Assembly (NCBI RefSeq): GCF_002234675.1
Contig: NC_019862.2
Location: forward strand, 18,065,514-18,129,513
Direction: 5' to 3'
DNA from: Oryzias latipes
Taxonomy: Eukaryota > Chordata > Actinopteri > Beloniformes > Adrianichthyidae
Length of the DNA: 64,000 nucleotides
Below, piece by piece: positions 24,850 through 37,200 of the stretch. Under the pieces are notes generated by a model. That model saw only the letters and a list, made by a program, of their open reading frames with translations, was not told the DNA's origin and did no database searches. Within the stretch, counting starts at the first letter, position 1, and each line of letters starts with the position of its first letter. Both the position numbers and the translations under genes were made by a program.

Positions 24850-25275
24850 GGCCATAGTCCACCTTCGCTAGTAGGAAGTCAGGTTTTACAGGTGAATTTG
24901 GTGAGTCTCAAAGTGGCATCAGCAGACTTGCATCAAAACATAGAACTACTGGCAGAGTTTGTGACGGACTCAGGAGTGGAGGCCCACGGGTGACAGACCC
25001 CAGCCATGACCAGGCATGCTTTTGCCAACACCACACAGCTGAAGGCCCATTTGCCATATGAGAGGGGTACCGGGGTTTCCATTTGAAACTAACTACTCTG
25101 CTCTGACATGATGCAAGACGACCATTGCAAGTGACTCCACTGCTACCAAGACACAGATGTGAAAGTATGTAGAGGGCACAAGACCATGTAACCTGGACAA
25201 TGCAGCAATGGTCTACAGTCATCTTCACTGATGAGTGTTGGGTAACCATGCAAAGAGACTATCATCATCAGCTTT
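24850..25275 (+). pseudogene. Tc1/mariner transposase remnant
   Basis: Broken plus-strand frames show Tc1-family transposase landmarks in the expected order. The first is a TTGRVCDGLRSGGPRVTD segment, matching the AT-hook-like GRPR motif between the two helix-turn-helix regions. The second is WTMQQWSTVIFTDECW, matching the W-W-V-F-DE region that carries the second catalytic aspartate. Stops and frameshifts separate the pieces, so no active protein can be made. No flanking inverted repeats were recognised. Confidence 0.65.
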
Positions 25276-25299
25276 GCTTGAGAAGGCAATTGGTGTGTT

Positions 25300-25790
25300 T
25301 TTTGACCTTTATTTTTGAAGCAACGTTGAGGCTCAATCATACTTTCAGAGGTCTGAGCCCCGAGTGCTCCAATTACCACAGGTACCACTGTCACCTTCAC
25401 TTTAAATGCTTTCTCCAGTTCTTCTCTGAGTCCCTGGTATTTCTCCAGTTTCTCATGTTCTTTCTTCCTGATGTTCCCATCGCTTGGCACTGCCACATCC
25501 ACCACAACGTCTTTCCTTTGTTCTGTATCCACTCATTCTAGACCACCTTCAGAGTTGTTTCCCATTTTGATTTTGGGCTTTCCAGTACACATTATGCACA
25601 CGTGTTTCTGTATATTATTCCAGCCCATTGGTTTGTGGCGCTCCATGTATGCTTTCCCTGCCAGCACCTTAAACCCTGCAGTTATGTGCTGGATTGTTTC
25701 ACAACTGGCCTTACCGGTGGATGTGGAATGTCTGCAGGTGAAAAATGGGCAAACCTGTGCAGGGCACACAGGTGGCCCACATGAAATATC
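25300..25790 (-). pseudogene. Non-LTR retroelement C-terminal fragment
   Basis: The minus strand encodes, in two overlapping frames, pieces typical of the C-terminal region of a widespread fish retroelement protein. They are ISHITAGFKVLAGKAYMERH (25675-25735) then DVAVPSDGNIRKKEHEKLEK and EELEKAFKVKVTVVPVVIGAL. A frameshift and truncation make it a dead copy. It lies head-to-head against the Tc1 remnant, which suggests successive insertions. Confidence 0.65.
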
Positions 25791-25799
25791 AACTTTGTT

Positions 25800-26677
25800 G
25801 ACCGCTCAGTGAGCCCATGGACCAAAAATGTATCTGCTCATTTTTTTAAAAGGATGCTGTAAAGAATGGATCATGTTGCGAACACTTATAAAGGGTAAAG
25901 TAAGAATGAATCCCCCCACATGCTGCAATGTGCACAAGAAGCCAATGTTGTTTACGGGATTTAGGCATGTTTCTTGCATGCTCCTTTTAGCCTTGCTCAT
26001 TTTCAGTTGCAGACAGCCAATATTCAGTTGTATAGGCAATTTTGACTAATGTATTACTAATAACTACACTGTGATGTAAAGGCATTCTACAACAGCATTA
26101 ACCGTCATGAGTGCAACTTACATTACACTAACAAATGCTTTATAGTGCTACACAATACACTTAAAGAGCCTCAAGGGAACTGTAAGACACACCTGTGCTC
26201 TCCTCAAGATGCACCTTAAACTGATCCTCCAAAGGCCTGGACAACCAAAAAACTCACAGCATTGGTGCTAGTCAATCCCCCGCTCAGGTGCATTTGGCCC
26301 ATAATTTTTTTGTATAGAGTACATATGATTGTTAAGCACATTTACCAATGGTTTTCAAATGAAGCAAACCAAAAACATTTTTTAATGTTCTTCCACCATC
26401 CTGTTTGTTTTTCCCAACTTTCTTAGTAATAATGTAAGTTCCATCCACACCTTTGTAAGGGAGTCAATTTGGCCTTTATCCCCTAAGCATAAGGTTGATT
26501 TGATGCTTTTGTGTTTACCCAAATTTTTGTGTTAATTGACCCATCCCATATTTATGGGCATTAGCCTTATATAAATGAAATGTTGAAAGTTCTTCTTTTA
26601 CCATTTTAAATTATTTTATCTATCTTAATTATCTTCAAAAAAGAAAACACGGGTTCAAAAGCATTTAGAGTAGTTTA
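25800..26677. other. Intergenic DNA
   Basis: No gene recognised. It lies between retroelement debris and a tetranucleotide repeat. Confidence 0.45.
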
Positions 26678-26817
<140 letters not shown>

Positions 26818-27066
26818 CTTTATTTATCCATTTGGGAGGTTCCCGCATGGAAATTGACATCTCCATCGCATACAGCACTGGTTGACATACATATAGGAAA
26901 AAGGAAAAAGCAGCACAGTGACTAGAAAATTAGAAAGATTAGAACAGTAGGAAACAATTTAAATATCTGAAAAACAGCATATACAAAAACAAAAAAAATA
27001 ATAAAAAAAGGTCATTCAGGCCCTTTCCCTTTCCTTTTCCGAATATATTGATTGAACATTATATTT

Positions 27067-27070
<4 letters not shown>

Positions 27071-27131
<61 letters not shown>
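27071..27131. repeat. (TA)n microsatellite
   Basis: About 30 TA dinucleotides downstream of the cpB stop codon. Open frames across it are artefacts of the repeat. Confidence 0.95.
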
Positions 27132-27132
<1 letters not shown>

Positions 27133-27363
27133 CTTCACTTATGAAATTAAACAAGAGTGAAAACTTTGTCACAATGTGTTTTGCAGTTAAAATAAAAAAA
27201 CAAATCGAAGTAGGTACATGTACGTGTGTATTTAAGGACATGTTACGAAACACTTTGGGCCTTCAAAGCAGAAAGTAAAGCACTATATAAGTATAAGCAG
27301 TTTACTAGATGTAAAAGAGAAAAAAAAGATGGGTTTGGCTTCACATCATTTTTAGTTGTCATC

Positions 27364-28159
27364 TCAGTATTTTGGTGGACCCTTGCGTTTTTCAAGGACG
27401 GTATATATGGCTTCCATTCCAGCTTTAATGTGGTCGTGGACGTGACAGTGGAACAGCCAAGAACCGGGATACACAGGATGCATCTTCGTCGTCTGCACCA
27501 AAAGATTAGATCCATGAACACATTATATTAACTTTATTTTTGATCAATCTGTCATGCCCATTTTATTTTAATGTCTAATAAACACGTGAAATTGATTGAA
27601 AAATCAAAGTAGCCAACATTAAACTTTTTTCACTTTTACCTGAAACGTGGCTGGAACCAGCTCATAGACATCAGTGCGGTAGTGATTTCCTCCCAACTGC
27701 AGAATGTTAACATATTTTATTTAAACAAATTATTTTTTCTCTTTTCATAAAAAATATGTTTACATGGTGTAAAATTACTGTGATTTACCTTATATTCAAC
27801 ACTGTGGCCATGCCAGTGTACTGTGTGTATGTCCACTATGTTGCCCATTGCCATGATATGCCAGTAAACCTCATCACCAACTTCCATGCACAAGTGAAGG
27901 TTACCGTAAACATAACCATTGATGGCTACACAAAGACAAACATAAAAGGTACATTATTATTAAGGACAACTTCATTGTTCTGTATGAAACAGAAAGAGCA
28001 ATCACTTCACTTACTTCACAATCAAGGACATCAAAATCATTTAAGTTTGTGAGTATGAAATCAAGATTAGTTGTGCTTTAAATCTACTAAATATGTAAAT
28101 CTATGTCAAAGAATAAACTTTTAAAGAGAGAAATCAAGATCTAAATTTGATTTAAAAAA

Positions 28160-28232
<73 letters not shown>

Positions 28233-31200
28233 TATAACATAACAAAGTATACATATACAAACTATAACAAAAGAAAGACAGTTTTTGGATGGACAGTTGC
28301 TTTTTAAAAGACGTATATGGCAATTTTAAAAACACTGGGTTTTTTCTTCAATTATAGAATTTAGTCAGAATAAATGTTATAGGTGTGAGGATTAGGAACT
28401 TTTGTTTGCTTTGTTCAGTTGCTGCCATGCTTTCTTCATTTCTGTCATGTCTTTTGTTTTATCTGCACAGTGTCATCTGGTGTCATTTGTTAATTAATCA
28501 CAGCTGTCTTAATTTAAGTAATTATCCCAGGTGTATATAAGGGTCTGATTTTCCTGTCATCTGTTTTACCACACTTTTTGTTTCTCTTGTATCTCAGTTG
28601 TATCTTCACCAAGGTGAAACAAGTGCCGGAGCATCCGTGTCAAACGGGCCATCCCTAAGTTTTGGTAAACATTTGAGTTTCCTGCATTTTGGGTCCTTTG
28701 CCACCAATTCCTGACGAAAACTTGGATGATTAATCTGGAAAGGTTTTGAAATTGAGTTAATCTCACCATGCATTTTGTTGCTTTCCAAAAAGTTTGCATC
28801 ACTTTTTAAGTTTGGTTGAGGGTTTCTGATGTAGATTCTGATGTTATCATCCAGATACCTATAAGTGAAACAAGCAACACTTTTTTAGAAAAAAGCTTTA
28901 AATAGCCTCAAGGGTTTGATTAAAGCATTTTAGCACAACAACTTTATTTTTAAAGCCTGTGGAATTAAAAGAAACATTTTATATTTGATTTCAAACTTAA
29001 GATTCTTTTACCAGCATTCCACTTACCAGCTGTCGTTCTCATCAAAGATGAAGAACAGTGTTGCAAACTCTTTCACGTCTTTCTTTAGTCGAAAAATCCT
29101 GAAACAACATGATTTGTAAAATGATGCTTCTTTTAAAAAAAATCCTTACATTTTAACATGGCAAGCACATAATTCCATAATCTTTTAAGAAAAGCTGCTA
29201 CATAATCCCTGACACATGTAGATGCTGAAACACTCACCTATTCCAGCCACGGCAGATAACCAGTGGACCAATCAGTCCACTGTTGAGGTCCTAAAAGGCA
29301 GAGAGGATAACTGATTAGAAAGTTTAGAAGTTTTTGAGTGTAACCTCCTAATAGAATCACTATACCTTTGTGACATCAACAGTGGAGTAGTACGCTGAAG
29401 CAATGCATGGCTCCTGTTTAGGGGTCGGTCCTGTATTTTTGGTAATGTACCAGGTGTATGAATGAATTTCACCTGCAATGGAGTTTTAGGAGAAGCTTTA
29501 AACTTTGACTTTCCTGTCATTCCTGTCAATTTATCCTCATTTTGTGCATGTACCTGGTTTTGTTTCATATACATGGGGGTAATCTGTCTTGACTCCATGT
29601 GCATGGATAGAATATGGTCTGGATGCCATATTCTTAAAAACAATTTCAACTTTTTCACCAACAAAAGCATTAATTATTGGACCTAAATGGAAGAGAAATG
29701 TTTTAATATTTAAACAACAACAATATGTCTTGAAAATGTACATGTGGTAGATTTTGGTGTCATGATCAAAAGAATGCTAAAGTCTCGAAATATTACTTCT
29801 ATTCTCCCAGCTTACCCATGATGCCAAGATGCTTCATATCATCTCCTCGTTTCACTTCTTTAGTAAACGTGCAATCGGTAAACTGCCGGTAAACAACCTT
29901 TTTGTAACGGGATCCTATGAATCCAGTTTGTCGATCCACAAAGATTATGGCAGGACTATAAAAAAAAAAGATTTGTTAACATCAAGCTTTTTAAAATGGT
30001 ATACTTCCATTAACAAATCATGGAGTTATACTACAGACAAATATTTTCCTGGTATAAACATTTGAAGTCAAGTGAAGGTAATAAATATTTTGGGTAAAAT
30101 AATGCTGAGTCAAAAGCTAAATGCAAATAATATATATGTTAACTATAAGTGTAAATTTCAATTTAAAAATGCATCGAAATGTTAAATTTAGGTGTAAATA
30201 CAGAAATATATTTGTAAACATACACTTAATGTCATAACTACATTTCTATTTAAACAATAAATATCAACAATAAATGTAATTACAAAAGTTTGTCTAGGTG
30301 TTATTATTGATGTAAATGCATAGCAATAAATTTAAATAGACGTTTCATGTAAAGCTAAATAACATTAATATTAAATGAAAGTTATAAAAGTAACATAATG
30401 AAAAATAAAATAGTAAAATAAAGTTAAAATGGCTCATTTGAATAATAAAATCTGAAATATTTCAAGCCAAATCTTTTTCTTTATTAGCAAATACATCCCC
30501 ATTTATCAGTAGATTTTAATTTATATAACTTTCTTGTTCGCATTTGCTATTTCTGGCAACAAATATGGTTTAGGCTTCTGATTCAACACTTACAAATTTT
30601 ACTGACTAACATTAGTTCAATAAAAACTCAAAGCTGTATTTTCACTAGTTTTAAAAGTCATACTTATTTGCACCCTTGTACATTTCTGCTTCAAAGGCAC
30701 GGCTTGGAGAGAAGTCCCATTCTGTTTCTACAGCAGCAATGAAGTATTTTCTTGAGTGAATTATCCCATTGTTGTGGCGCCGATACGAATGACTCCCCTC
30801 CACAATGTAGTTGGCTCGCATCCCATAGCGATAGTGGTCCAATGTGGCAGACACCACTTCAAACTGGCCTGAGACACAGAAAAGCAAATGTCTGTAATTA
30901 TCTGGGTGAGTTGCACTTTAACCACTCTGAGTTTATGAAATCTCATAATCAACATGTCTAAAGAATCCTAAACCTTTTTTTGAATGTTTGACCATTTGAA
31001 GACAAAGTTGGTTATTGGCTCTATAAGTCAACCTAGCTAGTTTAAATCTGAATAATTAATACAAGAAAGTCTTTTATTAGCTTGATTATAATGCAATTAA
31101 ACATCAAGCAAACCTGGGAGAAAATAGTGTCTTTGTAAACTGAATTTATTTTCCAAGTTTAATCTCAGAAAACATGTTAAAACAAAACAAAAATGAAAGA

Positions 31201-34200
31201 GTTTTGTTAAATTTCACATTAAAAGATAAATCATGTAATAAAATGGTTATGGTAGAACTGGGATGGGATTATATAAGTTTGGTTCCTTCCACTCCCTTTC
31301 AAGCAATATTTATAAATATGTCTAATTATCCTAAGTTTGATTCACCATTGTATGAACGTATAACTGATGATTGTATTGTTTTTGTGTATTATTCTTATTT
31401 GATTGCTTGAAATAAACCATTTCAAACCAAAAAAACCCAAACCAAATTAATGAAATTTCATTAAATATAAGTCTCTATATGTCTATTTTGTCTTTTTCTT
31501 CATTTACTTATACTATTTTTGTTGAATATTATTTTTGTGTGTAGTCTATTTGTAAAAAAAAGAAATTTGATTTTTGTAAGTTTTTAGATCTATTTGGTGA
31601 ATATCCCTTGCTTTTTTGTATGCTGTCTCTTATATTTAATTCCACTGACAAACCCTGCTAGGATCTTATTTTTTTAGTTTTTCTTTTACTTCCGCCAGAT
31701 CCTTGTCTCATCTGTCATATTTTTTATTGGATTTAGTTTGTAATTCATCCTGATTTTTATTTTTTGTTGTTTTCTTTTTAATATTATTCTTGTTCTTTTT
31801 TTGTTTGTTTTGGTTTTAGTACCGGTAAGCAGTTTTTCCTTCCTCTACCCTTAAATTGGGTTTTTGGTTCTCCAGCTAATAAAACTGTTATTTCATTATA
31901 TAAAACAGCTTTTTACACTTTTTTTTTCTTTCTTTCTAGCAGCCCTGAGGTGGTCTTGGTGAAATAATAGCCTAAAATTGTACAATAAATAAACTGACCT
32001 GATGTATTTTCTTGACAAAAGGTAGGAGTAGCATTACCAAATTCTGTTTCTGTTCTTTGTTATGATAACACTAAGATAAAGAGTCAGATCCATACCTATG
32101 CTGTCCGGCTCCATGGTGACGGTGTGTGAGATGTGAGGGAAAACGCTGATGGTGTCTTGTCTGTTCTGCCGGTAGATGAAACGGTTGCCCTGGAAATAAA
32201 GGCTGATGATGTCCGTCTCTGATCCCAGCGCCGACAGGTGCCAAGAGACTTTGTCCCCTTTACACATCCTTAGGCCAGGTAAGTTGTTAAACACAAACCC
32301 ATTGATTGCTAAAAGAAAAGACAAAGATGTGAAAAGAAATTGGATTCATGTTTAATCTGATTGAAATATTGGGTCAAAAAGAATATTTGAAAAAGATTGT
32401 TTGATGAATGAGAGACTGCACACACCGTGCATCTTATTGCTCATCATGAAACTTTCATCTTCCTTGTTAACTGTCCGAGGAGATGTGGTGAAAGTCTGAA
32501 TGTTGTCATCAAGATACCAGCTGAGGTTCTCATCAAACACTGTGGCCATGAGGTGAAACTCTTTGTTATATTTTTTCTGTAGGACAGAGGAGATGAAACA
32601 GGAGGTAATATGTTAATATATCTTTGTGCGACTCAGCTAATTTTTGACTGGCTATATCAGAGAGATCCAAAAAAGGATCTCACATGTATTTACATGTAAT
32701 ATAGCATTAACTTTTATAAAAAAAAATGTTTTGTTGCCATCTTGTGGACCTCTATATTCATTACATGTTACCACATTTGCTCCAATCTTCCAGCCACAAT
32801 TTGCAAGAGAATTTCTCAGATCACAGATTTCATTAACATAAAACTTTAACAAATGTCTAATCATCATTTTATTCAAATAATATGCAATAAGGCAATAAAG
32901 AAACCCTATTAAATGTGGATAAAATTTGTAATGTTAAAAATAGCATAAAAAGACAAACTGTTTTTCACATCTTAGTGAATTACTTCTTTTACCTGCATCC
33001 CTCTTTCCAGAGATCCAGGCCGACAGATAAGAAGAGGTCCCACCAGACCGGAGCTGGTGTCCTTAACTGAGTCGACAGCAGAGTAGTACAGGTATGTCAG
33101 ACAGTCAGATTCTCCCTTCACAGGTCCTGCACCGTGTGGCACCGTCCACTCGTAGGTGTGCACTGTCCTAGGTCTGACAAAAGAAGCTGGCATTGGAGTC
33201 CCGTTCCCTGAAATCAAAAGTTTAGACAAGTACAGTTTCAACACTGTACATTGTGATGGTTCCATTTAAATTTCTGCAGATAACGGTTGTCTAAAGCTTA
33301 GTCCCTGCATTGTGTGATGGTAAAAGTCTTTTGGAGAATGTTTTTCCTGCTTCTGAAAATGCGCTTGTTGCGGGTGGGATGGGTTTTTTCCGTGATTTTT
33401 CAGTCTTTGCTGTCTCCAGTCTGTCCAGTGGAAGTCCAATTAATTGTTCAGTCTCATGGATGATTTTGTTCATTTTGTTTGCATTCCTGGCATTATTGCT
33501 GCCTCCCTACACTGCACTGGAAATTGCACCCACCATCACAGACTGATAAAAAAGTTCTAGCATCTCTCTGCAGTAAAGGATCTGAGTTTCTTCAGAAAAC
33601 AAAGCCTTCTCAGCCCTGTTTTTACACAGCATTGGTGTTAGATAGTCCATCCCACTGTTCAAGTGTTTCCTCGAGTATCTGTAGTGGTAAGCAACCTCTA
33701 TGTGCACACCCATGATGGTAATGGGAAGCATTTGAGCCAGTTAGTTTTTGTAGTGTTTGAATTGAAATGCTTGTCTGTGCTTCTATTTACAAACCTGGAA
33801 AGTTGGCTAACTGACTCACACAAATTTCAACCTCATTCTCTTTTTCTTCCTTAACCTCTACAATTGGCTTGCTGTGTGTGAGCACAAAAAGAAAAAACAG
33901 AATAACTGAGGGAGGAAGTTGCTGAATTTAGAACAAAACCCTGTTCTCTCTGGTGTGCTTGAAGTATTACAAACCTTTATATCTGTTGTTGTAGAGTGTT
34001 CCGTCCTGATCTATTGTGTACTGCACCCCATGGGCCTGAATCGAGTACGGCCGGCTGGCTTTGTTTTTGAACACAACCCTGATGATGTCTCCCTCCTCAG
34101 CTCGCAGAACAGGACCTTAAGAGGTCCAAGAAAAAGAGGAAAAAATGAGACAGGATCATGAAAATCCTAAAAATGAAAGATATGAAACCCATGAGATGAA

Positions 34201-37200
34201 AAGAGAAAATGTCTAAATTGTTTGTGAAGAATTAGAGCAGGTTAAAATAGATTAGTCATTAGCTCATATTCCTGGATCAAGCTTAGATTAATGAAGTTGT
34301 GCAGTTTTGAATAAAGTAACATTAAATATCAAAATACTGTTTGTTGATCCTGCCACTAGATAATAATTTTTCTGATTAAAAATAATGTAAAACTTGGATG
34401 TTAGCATTTTTATTGTTTTATTTTTTCACATCTAAAAGCTACAGAAACAAATGAATTAAAAAAACTAAAATCAGTTTGGCCACTGTGCTGCAAATTTGCC
34501 TTATATAAGCTCTTCTTTTATCGTGGGGCTCTTGTATAGGTTGCAATGTTTTTTTAAACTAAAAGATTCTTCTATTCAGGGGTAGACCCTCTTGGTTGGT
34601 TGGTTTACCATTAGAAGTAGTGTAATTCTAACAATTCAAAACTTTCAAAAAATCATTGGGTCAAGAGAAAACAAAAACCCTGTTTTATAAGGAACAGTTT
34701 GAGCAGTTACTGAAGATCAACAAATGCAATTACACGTAGAAAGGAAGGGAATATCTGAGGGTGCAAGTAGGTAAACTAAGCTTGAGGTAGTGAAAGTAGA
34801 TGGAAGGAACATGGAAAACAAAATTACAGAACAGTTCTGACAAACGCATGACATGAGTCATTGTGGAAGCAGGTGCGAAGAAGATGAATGTTTGTAGCAC
34901 TTTAGCTAAATTAGAATTACCCAAAATTCCTAGGTGTTCCTGTTCCGAGCTCCATTGCATCTTCTTTCTAAAGCTGCTGTCGGTGTATTCCACATAGCGA
35001 ACCTTCTTGTAGCTGCTTCCTATGCGGTCTGGACCGTTGCTCACAAATGTCTGTGCCTCACTGTCCGCACAAAAATCACACAGTCACCAAGGAGAAACAT
35101 GAGCATTTTTCCTAACAGAAAAGTGTGATTTGTTTTTCCTTTTTTTCTTTTTTTTCTTGAACGAACCTTTCCTTTGGAAAATTAGGAGCATAGTTCCAGA
35201 CTTGCTCCTGAGCAGCGATGAAGTATTCTCTCAGTTTGTAGGCTGGCTTTGTCTCATGAACATTAGGATAACAATTGAAGATCTTAAAGAAAGCCTGCAT
35301 TCCAGCTATTGAAAAGTAAAAAAACAAAAAAACAAATAGGAGTTAACACATCATTTGATATTTTGGACTGAGCAGTCTCATCTTAAAACAGGAGTAAACA
35401 CTCTCACCTACGAAATGATCATTGACGTTGCAGGCCAGCAGCCAGAGTCCAGGGCTTTGTGCAACCATTTTGGCTGTGACGCTATAGGCCGGGAACAGAC
35501 TGATCGTGTCTGTGTGGTGGTTCAGAGCAGTCAGGATCTGACCGTGGAAATGAACTGAATGCATGTCCACCTGTAGACGAAAATATTACCAATTCAATCA
35601 TCATGATAGACGATGTTAATACTTTTTTTGCTGCCATGTACATGTGAAATAAACATAGGTAAGCCCTTGGTAAAAATTTCGATTTTCTTTTATTTTTACA
35701 AAAAATAATTGAGTTGTTACTTTTTATCGTTTCATAAAAATAAGAAGTTACCTCATTGCCGAAGCCAATAGTGTACCAGTTTACCCTGTTGCCTTGGCAC
35801 ATGTTTAGTCCGGGTAGGTTACCATACATAAAACCATTGATAGCTGTAATTAATAAATAAAACACTATTAGTCAATCAAAGACTATAATACAACAATAAA
35901 AGTCATGTTTTCCTTCCAAACTCACCGTGCATTTTATTACTCTCGATAAAATTCGGATCGTCTTTCAAGCCCTCAGTAGGATCTGAGACAAATTTTTTTA
36001 TGTTGTCGTCAATGTACCAGCTCATGTTTTCATCTGACACCAGGAACATCACAGTGAAGGCTTGGTTTGCATATTTGTCACCACATGCATCCAGAGTTCC
36101 TGCAAAGGGCAGAAAATGACATCTTTATCACAATTGTAAAACCATTGTAGTAAATAACAGTACTTTGAAATCTCTTTTGGCTTTGGCAACATTTGTTTTA
36201 TATATTTTTTCCCTTGTGCTATCTTAGATGACCCCACCCTTACATTGACGTGTTCTCCCTACCATAATAAAGTGCCTAGGATAGCACAAGGGTTACGGCA
36301 ATTTTCCTTATAGCAGAGCATTTCTTCTTCCAAAGGTACAGATTTTTTTAAGCTTGTTGTTTTTTTAAAACTCATGATAAACAAACAAAAAATGCTTTCT
36401 TCTGTTTTGTTGTGTTTTTATTTGAAACAGCACGGCATTAAACTTGTTTTATGATAAAAAAAAAACTGCAAAAAACATGATTTTTCATAGTCTGAATTCA
36501 GGAATAAACACTGTTAATCTACAATGTTAATCTTTAGAATAAGGTTTACAAAAAAAAAAAAAAAAATCTAAAAATGCATTGGTATATGATAGGGTTGAAA
36601 ATGTACCTTTTTTACAGATAATGAGAGGTCCAACTAATCCTGAGTTGATGTCCTTTACTGTGTTCAAATGAGAGTGATAAAGCCTGGTCACACAGTTACT
36701 GTCATCACTTGTTGGACTGTGGGTTTTTGTAAGGATCCACTCGTAGCTAAAGACTTTTCCAGGAGGCACTGCATCATCCTCCTTCAGCATCGGGCCGGTT
36801 CCATCTGGATACAAGGCTCCTGCAGGGGTTCAAACAAAACAATAGCATGTTTCTATCCTCCTTTTAAACATGTCCTGACGTTGATATAATTTGTTCAAGT
36901 CTCACCCTCTTTGCCTTTGGTGTAAGCCAGTCCATGCGGGTGGACAGTGTAAGGTCTGGATGCTAAATTTTTCAGATGGATTACAACTGTGTCTCCCTCC
37001 TCAGCCATCAACAATGGGCCCATGTAACCAAGCCAATCAGGCTTTAACATCTCTTTACAGTAGGTGGCGTCAGTGTACTCCTTGTAGATAGCTTTCTTGT
37101 AGACCGCACCAATTCTTTGGGGACCTCTTTTCAGAAAAATTGAGGCCTCTCTGTAAGAAAACCCCAGCAGACACAAACAAGTAGTAAGTGTTTTGTTGTG

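Noticed and set aside
25143-25532. A 129-codon minus-strand open frame as a host gene
   Set aside because: Its first half is a widespread retroelement C-terminal motif and its second half is antisense to the Tc1 remnant.
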